64,000 nt of DNA from Saccharothrix sp. S26 (GTDB taxonomy: Bacteria > Actinomycetota > Actinomycetes > Mycobacteriales > Pseudonocardiaceae). Positions 21,044 through 29,747 of the stretch are shown piece by piece. The stretch spans positions 62,001 through 126,000 of the forward strand of contig NZ_JAJUWT010000016.1 in NCBI RefSeq assembly GCF_021390395.1, given 5' to 3'. The translations under genes were made by a program, and so were the position numbers. The notes beneath the pieces are model-generated. The model did not search any database and was not told the DNA's origin. It saw only the letters and a program-made list of their open reading frames with translations. How positions within the stretch are numbered: the stretch's first letter is position 1; every line of letters begins with the position of its first letter.

Positions 21044-23200
21044 TCAGTTCTTCCCGGTCAGCAGGAAGCGCAGGTAACGGCGGTAGGTGATGGGTCGGAA
21101 CGCGTCGGCCCGCGTGACGCCCTCGGCCGCGGCCCGCTCGGCGCGTTCCAACCGCACGGCGGCCTCCGTGGCGGCACGGTCGTGGTCCACGCGGGTGTGC
21201 GCGGTGGTCGTGTTGGCGTTCTTCATCTCGTCCGCCAACGCGACCTGCTCGGCGCGCAGGGTCGCGCGCAGCTCGCGGATCGCCGTCTCGGCGGCGGCGA
21301 GCACGCGGCGGTGCTCGGCGTCGAGCCTGGCCCGTTCCTCGGTGGACCGCAGCCGCAGCGCCCGCTGCTCCACCTGCGTCAACGCGGTCGGCCGCTCCGC
21401 TTCGACCCGGGCGGTCAGGCGTTCGCGCCACTGGTCGATGAGCACCGCCGACACCTCGCCGACCCCGGCGGCGCTGACGTTGCGGCCGTCCGCCAGGACG
21501 AAGATCGCCACGCGGTCCAGGCCGTCCTGCTCGTAGCGGACGCCGACGAAGTCGGCCGCGGTGCGGATGCCGACCGCCTGGAGGTTGGCGAGCTGCCTGG
21601 GCCCCACGCCCTCGACACCGGCGAGCGCGAGGCGGAACTTCGCCAGCTCCTCGCGCAGGTGCGCCTTCTGCCGCCGGACCAGCAACCGCTGCTCCTCCAG
21701 CCGCGTGCGGGCCGCCACGGACTGTCGCTCCTGGTCGATCCGGTCCAGGTGCTGCTTCACGGCCCGCTGGTGCTCGCGCAGGCGCTCGTCGTGGCGCTGC
21801 TGGAGGGCACGTCGTCGTTGTTCCTGCTCGGCCTTGACCGCCGCGGTCGCCGCGGCGATCCGCTCCGCCTCCCGGTCCAGCCGCGCGGCCTCGGCCTCGG
21901 CGGCCAGCCGGGCGGCGACCAGCCGTTTCCGCTCGGCCCGCGCGGCGCGGGCCTGGGCGCGTTCCGGTCGGCGGCGGTAGCCCGCGGCGGTGGCCGCCGC
22001 CCACGCCAGCAGCGCCGAGGCGTCGGCGAGCGCCAACGCCTCGTCCACGAGGACCGCCGCAGGCACGCCGAACGGCAGCAGCACGGCCAGCGCCCACGTC
22101 AGCGCGGTCAGGGCGCGCGGGCGGTCGCCGAACCGCGCCGACGGTGGCGGCGCGGGCCGGTGCGGTTCGAGGCGGTCGACCATCCACGACGGCAGGCCCG
22201 ACTTGGCCGGGGCGGGTTCCGCGTCCCGAAATGGCTCCACGCCGGATGGCTCCACGGCGTCGAGCGGTTCGAGCGGTTCGAGCGGTGGGGGAGCGGCGCG
22301 GTGGTGGAGCAGGACGTCCAGGAAGCGCTCGGCGAGCCCGCGCAGCCGCGCGTCGGGGTGACCGGTCAGCGTGGCCAGCCGGAACGAGCCCGCCGGGTCG
22401 GCGAAGTCGGACTCGGCCAGCACCAGGTGCTCGGCGTCCTCGTCGCGCAGCTGCCGCCACAGCGCGGGCTCGGTCGCCAGCGCCACCAGCGACAGGTAGA
22501 TCACCCACGACGAGAACCGGTCGACCGACGGGCCGAAGTCGGCCGCGGTGCGGTCGGGCGACTGGTAGTTGCGGTGTCCGGTCTCGGGCGCGGACAGTCC
22601 GGCCAGCGCGGGCACGTACATGCCGTCGTAGTCGACCAGCTTCAGCGAACCGTCGGCGGTGACCAGGAGGTTGCCGTGCTGGAGGTCGCCGTGCCCGACG
22701 CCCGCCGCGGCGAGCCGGTCGACCAGGTGCGCGAACCGCTCCGCGAGCCGCCGCACGGCCCGCGCGTCGTCGACGTGCCGGTCGAGCCAGCGCAGGAGGT
22801 TGACCCCCTCCACCCACTCCATCCGCAGGACCGGGTGCCAGACGCCTTCCACGAGGATGCCCCGGTCGAGGTAGTCGAAGCCGACGGTCCAGTCGTCGTC
22901 CAGCCCGGCCAAGTGCTCGCCCACGGCGCGGTAGCGGGCGGCCTGCTCGGGCGCCGCGCGGGTGAAGCACTTGATCGCGTAACGCGTGCCGCCGACTTCC
23001 AACGAGAAGACGCCGGCGAAGTTGCCCGAGATCGCCCGCGGGCGGCCCAGCGCGTCGACCCGCACCTCCGCCCCGGCGAGGTCCGTGCCGCGGAAGCACA
23101 GCGCGGTGTCCTGCAACGCCTCGACGTAGGTCGCGCCGGACGGCAACGCGCGGACGGGCTCGTCACCGGAGGTCGACGTGGACGACGGTGACGTCGTCAT
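21044..23200 (-). CDS. Protein kinase-like protein with helix-hairpin-helix C-terminus (TerY-P triad kinase)
   Basis: 718 aa. Residues 55-200 keep kinase landmarks: a Gly-rich GNFAGVFSL loop, Lys77 in YAIK, catalytic loop HGDLQHGN (170-177) and DYDG (190-193) in place of DFG. A Pro/Glu-rich linker leads to two hydrophobic helices (about 350-390), then long Arg/Ala/Glu coiled coils, and a helix-hairpin-helix GVEGVGPRQLANLQAVGI. This architecture matches the kinase of the vWA/PP2C/kinase triads called TerY-P, described next to tellurite-type ter genes. The gene overlaps the PP2C gene by 38 nt, so the two are translated together. No TerD-like genes are in the window. The two hydrophobic helices suggest membrane anchoring. 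Substrates are unknown. Confidence 0.85.
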   Translation of the reverse strand: MTTSPSSTSTSGDEPVRALPSGATYVEALQDTALCFRGTDLAGAEVRVDALGRPRAISGNFAGVFSLEVGGTRYAIKCFTRAAPEQAARYRAVGEHLAGLDDDWTVGFDYLDRGILVEGVWHPVLRMEWVEGVNLLRWLDRHVDDARAVRRLAERFAHLVDRLAAAGVGHGDLQHGNLLVTADGSLKLVDYDGMYVPALAGLSAPETGHRNYQSPDRTAADFGPSVDRFSSWVIYLSLVALATEPALWRQLRDEDAEHLVLAESDFADPAGSFRLATLTGHPDARLRGLAERFLDVLLHHRAAPPPLEPLEPLDAVEPSGVEPFRDAEPAPAKSGLPSWMVDRLEPHRPAPPPSARFGDRPRALTALTWALAVLLPFGVPAAVLVDEALALADASALLAWAAATAAGYRRRPERAQARAARAERKRLVAARLAAEAEAARLDREAERIAAATAAVKAEQEQRRRALQQRHDERLREHQRAVKQHLDRIDQERQSVAARTRLEEQRLLVRRQKAHLREELAKFRLALAGVEGVGPRQLANLQAVGIRTAADFVGVRYEQDGLDRVAIFVLADGRNVSAAGVGEVSAVLIDQWRERLTARVEAERPTALTQVEQRALRLRSTEERARLDAEHRRVLAAAETAIRELRATLRAEQVALADEMKNANTTTAHTRVDHDRAATEAAVRLERAERAAAEGVTRADAFRPITYRRYLRFLLTGKN

Positions 23201-23948
23201 TGCGCATCAACCCTTCCGCCCGTGCGGCCGCCAACCACGTCGTGAACCCGTCGAGGTCGCCGGTCCGCGTGAACTCACCCAGCACGTGCCACGGTCGGTC
23301 ACCACCGTCCGCCGCCCGGAGGAACCACGCGGCGAGCGCGTCCGTGCAGAGGAAGAACCCGTCGCCCCGCTCCCCGGTCCCCGACACCGCCCGCGCGTGC
23401 CGCGCCAGCAGCGCCTGGTCCCGGTTGAACGCGTTGACCAGCCCCGGCGCGTTGTCGAACGCGCCGGCCGACGAGATCGGGAACGCCTGCCGCAGCTTCT
23501 CGTCCCGGGTGTGGAACAGGCAGCTGTCACCCAACGCGGCGACATCCCACCGAGTCACGCCGGACGGGTCGGTGTCGAACCGCGCGGCGAGCACGGTGGC
23601 GTGCGCGCCCCGGTCCAGCTTGGGCTCCTCGTACCAGGCGATCGGACGGCCGGCGGCCTCGCGCTCGGCCACGTAATCGTCCAGCCACGCGCGCCACGCC
23701 TCGCCCGCGTCCACCAACGCCGACGCGAAGCGGTCCACGTCCCGCAGCACGCGGTCGTCGTCCCGTGCGGCGTCGGCCACCGTCTTCGCCAGCAGCTCGG
23801 CCCACTGACCGGCGAGCAGGCTCTCCGACGCGCCGTCGGCCACGGCCGCGAGCACGGGCCCGTCGTCGTCCGCCACGACGTGCGCGGCGTCCTCGCACTC
23901 GTCGGGTGCGTTGCCCTGCTTGGGCACGCGGAGGGAAGTGACCTTCAT
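23163..23948 (-). CDS. PP2C-type protein phosphatase (TerY-P triad)
   Basis: 261 aa from the ATG at 23948, 8 nt after the vWA stop; the frame runs on upstream but that part overlaps the vWA gene. PP2C metal-binding motifs are visible: ECEDAAHVV near the N-terminus, AAVADGASES, AALGDSCLFH and the last NDDVTVVHVDL. PP2C enzymes remove phosphate from Ser/Thr with two metal ions. It lies between a vWA protein and a kinase in one operon and should reverse the action of that kinase, possibly on the vWA protein. Partner specificity is inferred from the operon only. Confidence 0.88.
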   Translation of the reverse strand: MKVTSLRVPKQGNAPDECEDAAHVVADDDGPVLAAVADGASESLLAGQWAELLAKTVADAARDDDRVLRDVDRFASALVDAGEAWRAWLDDYVAEREAAGRPIAWYEEPKLDRGAHATVLAARFDTDPSGVTRWDVAALGDSCLFHTRDEKLRQAFPISSAGAFDNAPGLVNAFNRDQALLARHARAVSGTGERGDGFFLCTDALAAWFLRAADGGDRPWHVLGEFTRTGDLDGFTTWLAAARAEGLMRNDDVTVVHVDLR

Positions 23949-23956
23949 GCCGCTGC

Positions 23957-24790
23957 TCAGCGCAGGTCCGTGGCACGTGTCCCGATGTCCAGGAACTGCA
24001 CCAGCGTGGTGATGTCGGCGTTGTAGCAGAACCCGCGCGCCAGGTCGCCGACCTGCAACCCCTGTTGCAGCGCGTAGAAGCGCATGTGCGGAGGCAGCAG
24101 GCTGGACATGCCGAACAGGGTGCGCGCGTAGGTGTCCGGGAGCGCGACGTCGGTGTCGGGGAACGTCACCGGCACCGTGTTCGCGGCGGAGACGTGCAGG
24201 TTGAACAACAGGGCCGCGCCGTCGGCGGTCACGTGGGTCTGCACGGCCCACGCCGCGCCGGCCGGGTCGCCGTCGGTGGACTCGCCGTCGGTCAGGTTGA
24301 GCACGATCGGCGGGAAGCTGTCGGGGTGGCGCGCCACCCAGTCCGACACCAGCGACTCGGCCGTGGCCAACGCCCGGCACATGGGCGTGGCGCCGTGCGC
24401 GACGGGGTCGACCCAGACCGGGAAGCGGGTCGTCGTCTCCACCAGCCCGCCCGCGCCGTCGGGCACCTTCTTGGTCCGCTTCTCCACCCGCGCGGGCTGG
24501 TCCGCGACCTGGCTGAGCGGGACGAGGTCGCGGCCGGCCAGCGGCCCGGTGAACGCCGAACCGACCGCGTGCCCGTAGCCGATGACGGCGACGTGGAAGT
24601 AGTCGCGGACGCCTTCCTCCTTGGCGCACTTCACGCTCAGCTCGGCCAGCAGCCGGTTGAGCGCGTCGGCGACCACGTCGGCCTTGCGCTGCCGCCCGCC
24701 GCCGATCGGGTCGTTCATCGACGCCGACTGGTCGACCAGGAACACGAAGCAGGACGGGTTGGCGCGACTGATCTCGGCTGCATAGGTCAC
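23957..24790 (-). CDS. vWA domain protein (TerY-like)
   Basis: 277 aa. A von Willebrand factor A fold with an intact metal-ion-dependent adhesion site: DQSASM (residues 20-25, DxSxS), HGATPM giving the Thr, and LTDGEST giving the third Asp. It has no signal peptide or membrane helix, so it is cytoplasmic. In TerY-P triads the vWA protein is thought to be the target or scaffold whose phosphorylation is set by the kinase and PP2C. It is the first gene of the three-gene minus-strand operon, with 8 nt to the PP2C gene. Confidence 0.9.
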   Translation of the reverse strand: MTYAAEISRANPSCFVFLVDQSASMNDPIGGGRQRKADVVADALNRLLAELSVKCAKEEGVRDYFHVAVIGYGHAVGSAFTGPLAGRDLVPLSQVADQPARVEKRTKKVPDGAGGLVETTTRFPVWVDPVAHGATPMCRALATAESLVSDWVARHPDSFPPIVLNLTDGESTDGDPAGAAWAVQTHVTADGAALLFNLHVSAANTVPVTFPDTDVALPDTYARTLFGMSSLLPPHMRFYALQQGLQVGDLARGFCYNADITTLVQFLDIGTRATDLR

Positions 24791-24878
24791 GAAGGGTGGC
24801 TACCTCTCCCACGAGAGCGGCGGTTGATCACCCGAAAGGCTAGCGTGAGCGCGCCGGCCGTGACCGCCGGTTCGCCGT

Positions 24879-25316
24879 TCAGCCCTGCGGGAGGACGCCC
24901 GGCCGGAACGGCTCGACGCCGACCACGTGTCGCACGCGGGTCGGCTCGACCAGCACCATCACCCGCCGCTCGCCCGGGATCCGCCACTCGTAGCGGTCGG
25001 TGCCGACGTACTTGCGGGCCAGCCGGTCCATGCCGCGCTCGGCCTCGTCGCCCACGACGAACCGCACCGCGCGGCCACGGACCTCCACGCGGTCGTAGGG
25101 GTTGTCGGGGTCGACGGCCGACAGCGACAGCCGGGGGTCGCGGCGCAGGTTCTCCTCCTTCACCCGGCCGAGGGCGGTGTTGAAGGCGACGTGGTCACCC
25201 ACGAGCTCCACCCACATCGGCGTCACCTGCGGCGAGCCGTCCGCGTTGAGCGTGGCCAGGTGCCAGAAAACGGGTGCGGCCAGCCGTGCCCGGACCTCGG
25301 CGTCCAACTCCACCAC
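24879..25316 (-). CDS. PPOX-class (FMN/F420) oxidoreductase
   Basis: 145 aa, the usual length for small actinobacterial split-barrel proteins. The N-terminus ARLAAPVFWHLATLNADGSP followed by VTPMWVELVGDHVAFNT is typical of the PPOX F420-dependent class (Rv1155-like), which binds F420 or FMN; Lys-Arg-rich EWRIPGERRVMVLVEPTRVR is the C-terminal strand. It follows the SRPBCC gene by 12 nt on the same strand, probably co-transcribed. The substrate is unknown, and the choice between F420 and FMN cannot be made from sequence by eye. Confidence 0.85.
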   Translation of the reverse strand: MVELDAEVRARLAAPVFWHLATLNADGSPQVTPMWVELVGDHVAFNTALGRVKEENLRRDPRLSLSAVDPDNPYDRVEVRGRAVRFVVGDEAERGMDRLARKYVGTDRYEWRIPGERRVMVLVEPTRVRHVVGVEPFRPGVLPQG

Positions 25317-25328
25317 GTCGTTCCCCTT

Positions 25329-25790
25329 TCAGGACGCGAAGTGCGCCTTGACGTTCGCGATCTCCTGGGCGAAGAGCGCTTCGAGGTCGTCCAGGAAACC
25401 GGCGGGCGCATCGGGTACCACCCGGAACTCCCGCTCCCAGTCGACGAAGCTGCGGCCTGGCTCGTTCGTCACCGGCCGGACCCGGTACGTCGCCACGTAG
25501 TCCACGATGAACAGCACCTGCTCGACCGAGCGGTAGGTCAGCGAGCGGTCGGTCTCCGAGCGGCCCACGACCTCCTCGCGGGCCACGTCGTGGTTGGGCA
25601 GGAGGGTGAACTCGAACCGCGACGGGACCTTCTTGACCGAGCCGCCGTGCGTCCAGTGGGCGTGCTCGACGCCCGCGCCGAACACGATGTCCAGCAGCGC
25701 CATCATGTCCCGCACCTGCGCCCACACCTCGTCCGGGTCGGCGTCGACGACGGCGGAGTGGTAGACGGAGTACTTCGGCGACAGTGCCAT
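25329..25790 (-). CDS. SRPBCC (polyketide cyclase/START-like) family protein
   Basis: 153 aa. MALSPKYSVYHSAVVDADPDEVWAQVRDM is the typical first strand and helix of the helix-grip fold, and the last helix FLDDLEALFAQEIANVKAHF closes it. Members bind hydrophobic ligands in a cavity and range from cyclases to ligand carriers; no specific catalytic residue can be assigned. It sits 12 nt upstream of the PPOX-class gene and probably works with it. It is far from the PKS genes and on the other strand, so a role in that pathway is not supported. Confidence 0.8.
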   Translation of the reverse strand: MALSPKYSVYHSAVVDADPDEVWAQVRDMMALLDIVFGAGVEHAHWTHGGSVKKVPSRFEFTLLPNHDVAREEVVGRSETDRSLTYRSVEQVLFIVDYVATYRVRPVTNEPGRSFVDWEREFRVVPDAPAGFLDDLEALFAQEIANVKAHFAS

Positions 25791-25851
25791 GGGGGTCTCC
25801 TGGTGCGTGGCGGGCGCTCAGTGCACCAAGTCGTCGAACGGCCACGTGGCG

Positions 25852-26643
25852 TTACGCGCACTCGACCCGCTGGTCGGGCATCGGGTTCGACACCGCCGGG
25901 CAGTGGGTCCGGGTGCGGGCGGGGCCCATCGTCCACGTGGTCGTCGCGGGCCAGTACCCCATGCCGCCGCCGTCCTCGGTCGCGAAGAACACGCCGTCGC
26001 CGCCGTTCACCCCGACCATGCGGAACTCGCCGCCCTCCGCGATGCCGACCTCGACGCGGTAGGCGAACGGGCCGGTCGTGCCGGTCAGGTCGACCACGAC
26101 GTCGAACGAGGCGTCGGCACCGGGCGCGACCTCGTGCCGCTGGTCGAACGTCACCGGCCGGGGGTCGCCGTTGACGCGGAAGTCCACGTCGGCGGGGTCC
26201 GGGAAGGCGGGTGCGGCGCCGGCCCGGGGCAGGCACAGCAGCCGCACGACGGGCGCGCCCCGGTCGGCGGGGTAGGGCGTCGGGTCCGGCGCGATCCGGA
26301 CGTAGGTGCTCTCGATCGCGGTGCGGTGGTTCGCCGAGAACGTGATGGTGTGCGCGGCCTGGCCGACGGGGAGCGCGCCTTCCCGCAACGCCCAGGCGTG
26401 CAGGGCGCGGCAGTCCACGACGTCGTCGGGCGGGGTGCGCTGGGCGACCTCCTCCGACGCCATCAGGAACCAGCCCCGGTCGGCGTCGCGGTCGCCGACC
26501 CGCACCCCGACCTCGACGGTCGGTTCGGCGGCGACGTCGGGCGGCGGTGGCGGCTGCGACCCGGACCGCCGCCAGAGCAGCAGGCTCGCGACCAGGGCGG
26601 CGGCGAAGCAGGCGGCGAGCACGACCGTCGTCCGGGCCTTCAT
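25852..26643 (-). CDS. Membrane-anchored extracytoplasmic protein of unknown function
   Basis: 263 aa. One N-terminal hydrophobic helix (residues 6-23) followed by WRR and a Pro run gives a signal anchor, leaving about 230 residues outside. I do not recognise the domain. It has several Cys that could pair (DVVDCRALHAW, VRLLCLP, THCPAV, VECA at the end) and a beta-rich pattern. It lies 4 nt after the LysR-type regulator gene on the same strand, so the two may be one transcript. Confidence 0.7.
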   Translation of the reverse strand: MKARTTVVLAACFAAALVASLLLWRRSGSQPPPPPDVAAEPTVEVGVRVGDRDADRGWFLMASEEVAQRTPPDDVVDCRALHAWALREGALPVGQAAHTITFSANHRTAIESTYVRIAPDPTPYPADRGAPVVRLLCLPRAGAAPAFPDPADVDFRVNGDPRPVTFDQRHEVAPGADASFDVVVDLTGTTGPFAYRVEVGIAEGGEFRMVGVNGGDGVFFATEDGGGMGYWPATTTWTMGPARTRTHCPAVSNPMPDQRVECA

Positions 26644-26647
26644 CCGA

Positions 26648-27586
26648 TCACCCCTCCCGCGTCGGATTCTCCCGGACGGCGGGCGACAACGCTGCCGGGT
26701 CCTGGTCGGGCGCGGGCCAGTCCCAGCCGGTGATCGTGGCGCGCATCAGGCGCGCGGCGGCGGACAGGCGGCTGTCGGCCGCCCAGTAGAGCGTGACCGT
26801 GCGCCGGCAGTCGGGGCTGTCGACCGCGATCCAGGCGCCGGGCACGCGAGTGGCGCTGCGGCGGGCGAAGGCCGGCACCAGGCCGACGCCGAGGCCCGCG
26901 CCGATGAGGTCGGCGATGGCACCGGGCTCGTCGCTCTCGCAGACGATCTTCGGTGCGAGGCCGCGTGCGGCGAAGAGCCGGTCGAGCAGGCCGCGGATCC
27001 AGTGCCCCTCGCGGGCGGTGACGATCGGCTGGTCGGCGAGGTCGTCGAGGCTCACCGACGCGCGCTCCGCCAGCGGGTGGTCGAGCGGCACGCCCACCCC
27101 GACCGGCTCTTCGAACAGCCGTGCCGCCTCCAGGCCGTCGGCGTGGATCGGCTGCGAGGCCACGCACAGGTCGACGTCCTGGGCCCGCAGGCGGCGGGCC
27201 ATGTCCTCGGCGCGCTCCCAGCGCAGCTCGACCTGGGCCGCGGGGTGGGCCCGCTTGTAGGCCGCCAGCGGGCCGGTCAGGGTGAGGAACGTCTCCGAGG
27301 CCAGCCGCACGCTGCCCGACCCGTCGGCGGTGGCTTCGGCGACGGCACGGCGTCCGGCGTCGAGCTCGCCCAGCGCGCGTTCGACGTGGTCGCGGAAGAG
27401 CTTGCCCGCGTCGTTGAGCCGCAACCGGCCCGCGCGGTCGAACAGCGGCGTGCCCAGCTCGCCCTCCAGCCGGGCGATGGTCCGGCTCAGGGACGGCTGG
27501 GCGACGTGCAGCTCGTCGGCCGCCCGGCTGAGGTGCTCCAACCGTGCCACGACCAGGAACTGCCTGAGCGAGTTCAGCTCCACCAT
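26648..27586 (-). CDS. LysR-family transcriptional regulator
   Basis: 312 aa from the ATG at 27586; an upstream in-frame start at 27694 would cross the intergenic region and is rejected. The N-terminal winged helix is clear: FLVVARLEHLSRAADELHVA with QPSLSRTIARLEGELG, the LysR recognition helix. The rest is the periplasmic-binding-like effector domain (LVPAFARR...). It is transcribed away from the 4-TM/multicopper oxidase pair, the usual arrangement for a LysR regulator of the divergent operon. The 106-nt intergenic region holds an inverted repeat that could be its site. The effector is unknown. Confidence 0.93.
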   Translation of the reverse strand: MVELNSLRQFLVVARLEHLSRAADELHVAQPSLSRTIARLEGELGTPLFDRAGRLRLNDAGKLFRDHVERALGELDAGRRAVAEATADGSGSVRLASETFLTLTGPLAAYKRAHPAAQVELRWERAEDMARRLRAQDVDLCVASQPIHADGLEAARLFEEPVGVGVPLDHPLAERASVSLDDLADQPIVTAREGHWIRGLLDRLFAARGLAPKIVCESDEPGAIADLIGAGLGVGLVPAFARRSATRVPGAWIAVDSPDCRRTVTLYWAADSRLSAAARLMRATITGWDWPAPDQDPAALSPAVRENPTREG

Positions 27587-27613
27587 GCCTCCACGGGCAT
27601 AACGCCATAGCAA

Positions 27614-27633
27614 TATCGATCTTGGACACGATA
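27614..27633. promoter_or_regulatory. Candidate LysR-type binding site
   Basis: TATCG-N10-CGATA, a perfect 5+5 inverted repeat of 20 bp, is centred between the divergent LysR gene (28 nt away) and the 4-TM protein gene (60 nt away). LysR proteins bind such dyads in divergent promoters. The assignment rests on position and symmetry only. Confidence 0.4.
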
Positions 27634-27692
27634 GCCGCACGGTCATAGGTTCGAGCGCGTTCACCGATGAGATCGGAGTGAGGAGGATCCGC

Positions 27693-28100
27693 ATGGCCGC
27701 CAGGCTGGGATCCGTCGCGGCGCACCGGACGGAGTGGGTCTTCCGGGCCCTCGTCAGCGCGCACGTGGTGGCGATCGTCGGCCAGCCGGTGTTCGCCGGC
27801 GCGTACCTGACCGGTGACTACGACAGCCTGCGGTGGCACGCGGTCGGGGCGGACGTGGTGACCTCCGTCGGCTACCTCCAGTTGATCGCGGCGATCGTGG
27901 TCCGGTTCCGGCTGCGTCGGTCCGGACCGCTCGTGGCCACGGCGGCGGTGGTGGTGGCGGAGACCGTGCAGTACTTCGCCGGGCTCGACGGCGCGCTCTG
28001 GCTGCACGTCCCGCTGGGCGTGATGACCGTGGCGGCGCTCGTCGTGCAGTTCGTCGTCGTCTGGCGGCAGTCCCTCGTGCGGGAGGCCGTCGATGCCTGA
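27693..28100 (+). CDS. Four-helix membrane protein, co-transcribed with multicopper oxidase
   Basis: 135 aa. The ATG at 27693 follows AGGAGG at a good distance. Four hydrophobic segments are visible: ALVSAHVVAIVGQPVFAGAY, VVTSVGYLQLIAAIVV, LVATAAVVVAETVQYFAG and VPLGVMTVAALVVQFVVVW. His residues near membrane faces (SAHVV, RWHAVG, LWLHVPLG) might bind haem as in small b-type cytochromes, but this is speculative. The stop overlaps the multicopper oxidase start by 8 nt, so translation is coupled, suggesting a membrane electron or copper partner for the oxidase. Confidence 0.82.
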   Translation: MAARLGSVAAHRTEWVFRALVSAHVVAIVGQPVFAGAYLTGDYDSLRWHAVGADVVTSVGYLQLIAAIVVRFRLRRSGPLVATAAVVVAETVQYFAGLDGALWLHVPLGVMTVAALVVQFVVVWRQSLVREAVDA

Positions 28101-29673
28101 GCGGGATCACGGGCTGACCAGGCGACGGGTGCTGGGCATCGGCGGCGCGCTGGGACTCGTGGCGACCACCGGGCTGTCCACCGCCGCCGCCCTGGCCCGG
28201 CGGCCGTCGTCCACCGGTGCGGAACTGCGCAGCGCGGTGCCGCTGCCGCCGCCGTTCCAGGTGCCGCTGCCGATCCCCGCCGTGCTGCCTCCCGTCTCGA
28301 CGGACGGCGGCGTCGACCGCTACGTGATCACCCAACGTGAAGCGGAGGCCGAGATCCTGCCGGGCCTGCGCACTCCGTTGTGGACGTACGAGGGCGTCTT
28401 CCCCGGGCCGACGATCGAGTCGCGGCGCGGCCGGCCGGTCGTCGTGACGCACCGCAACGAGCTGCCCGTGCCGACCGTCGTGCACCTGCACGGTGGCCGG
28501 ACCCCGGCCGCCTCCGACGGGTACCCGACCGACCTCGTCCTGCCCGCCCGCCACGCGACTTCGCACACCGGGCACGGCATGCACGACCCGCGGGCCGTGG
28601 TGACGGAGGTGACGCGGGACTACGCGTTCCCGCTCGACCAACGGCCGACCCTGCTGTGGTACCACGACCACCGGATGGACTTCACCGCTCCGGCGATCTG
28701 GCGCGGCCTGGCCGGGTTGCACGTGGTCCGCGACGACGCCGAGGACGCGCTGGGCCTGCCTTCCGGTCCCCGCGAACTGCCGCTGGTCATCGCCGACCGG
28801 GCCTTCGCGGCGGACGGCGGCCTCGCCTACCCGTCGCTGGACCCCACCCTGAGCGAGCGGCCCGGCGTGCAGGACCGCTACTTCGCCGGTGTGCTCGGGG
28901 ACGTGATCCTGGTCAACGGGGCGCCGTGGCCCGTGCACGAGGTCGACGCGGCGCGCTACCGGCTGCGCTTGCTGAACGCCTCCAACGCCCGGCACTACGA
29001 GCTGGAAGCGGTCACCGACGACGGACGACGGCTCGACCTCGTGCAGGTCGGGGCCGACCAGGGGCTGCTCGCCGAACCGGTCGCGCACCGGGCGCTGCCG
29101 ACCGCGCCCGCCGAGCGTTACGACGTGGTCATCGACTTCGCCGGCACGCGGGTCGGCGACCGGGTCAGGCTCGTCAACCGGCTCGGCTCCGGTCGTGCCC
29201 GCGACGTGATGGCGTTCCGCGTCGCACGCCGGGCGGTCGACGACAGCCGCGTGCCCCGCGTGCTCTCGACGGACCTGCCGACCTGGCGGCAGGCCGACGC
29301 CGTCCGCGTGCGCGACTTCTCCTTCCGCGCCGGTCGGACGCACGGCGGTCACGGGTGGCTGGTCGGCGGGCTGCCCTTCGACCCGGCCCGCACCGACGTC
29401 ACCACGGGTCTGGGCGACGTCGAGGTGTGGCGGCTGGTGGCCGACGTCCACCACCCCGTCCACCTGCACCTGGTCGGCTTCCGGGTGCTCTCACGCGGCG
29501 GCCGCCCGCCGTTGCCGCACGACGCCGGCCTGAAGGACACGCTCTCCCTGCGGCCGGGTGAAGCCGCGGAGATCATCACTAGGTTCGACGGCTACCGCGG
29601 CCGTTACCTGTTCCACTGCCACAACGCCGAGCACGAGGACCTGGGCATGATGGCCAACATCGAGGTCGTCTGA
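28093..29673 (+). CDS. Tat-exported multicopper oxidase
   Basis: 526 aa. The N-terminus has a twin-arginine signal (TRRRVLGIGGALGLVATTGL). All four copper motifs are intact: HLHGG (about 131-135), WYHDHRMD (about 189), HPVHLHLVGF (about 454) and HCHNAEHEDLGMM (about 506-519), with Met as the likely type 1 axial ligand. The three-cupredoxin length and CotA/phenoxazinone-synthase-like spacing indicate a laccase-like enzyme that oxidises phenols or metal ions with O2 outside the cell. It is co-transcribed with a 4-TM protein under a divergent LysR regulator. The substrate cannot be set from sequence. Confidence 0.94.
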   Translation: MPERDHGLTRRRVLGIGGALGLVATTGLSTAAALARRPSSTGAELRSAVPLPPPFQVPLPIPAVLPPVSTDGGVDRYVITQREAEAEILPGLRTPLWTYEGVFPGPTIESRRGRPVVVTHRNELPVPTVVHLHGGRTPAASDGYPTDLVLPARHATSHTGHGMHDPRAVVTEVTRDYAFPLDQRPTLLWYHDHRMDFTAPAIWRGLAGLHVVRDDAEDALGLPSGPRELPLVIADRAFAADGGLAYPSLDPTLSERPGVQDRYFAGVLGDVILVNGAPWPVHEVDAARYRLRLLNASNARHYELEAVTDDGRRLDLVQVGADQGLLAEPVAHRALPTAPAERYDVVIDFAGTRVGDRVRLVNRLGSGRARDVMAFRVARRAVDDSRVPRVLSTDLPTWRQADAVRVRDFSFRAGRTHGGHGWLVGGLPFDPARTDVTTGLGDVEVWRLVADVHHPVHLHLVGFRVLSRGGRPPLPHDAGLKDTLSLRPGEAAEIITRFDGYRGRYLFHCHNAEHEDLGMMANIEVV

Positions 29674-29689
29674 GCGCTCGTCCGCTGTG

Positions 29690-29720
29690 CCGCGGGGCGG
29701 CCTCGAGCGCCGCCCCGCGG
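29690..29720. terminator. Bidirectional terminator between multicopper oxidase and HxlR genes
   Basis: A perfect 12-bp stem ccgcggggcggc (29690-29701) with gccgccccgcgg (29709-29720) and a 7-nt loop lies in the 74-nt gap between two convergent genes. The position and strength fit a shared terminator. Confidence 0.8.
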
Positions 29721-29747
29721 GTCCTGGTCGGGCAGGTCGTCGGGTGG

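Noticed and set aside
25329..25790. SRPBCC protein as a cyclase of the PKS pathway
   Set aside because: It is 7 kb from the PKS, on the opposite strand, paired with a PPOX-class gene; the family is too broad to support this.
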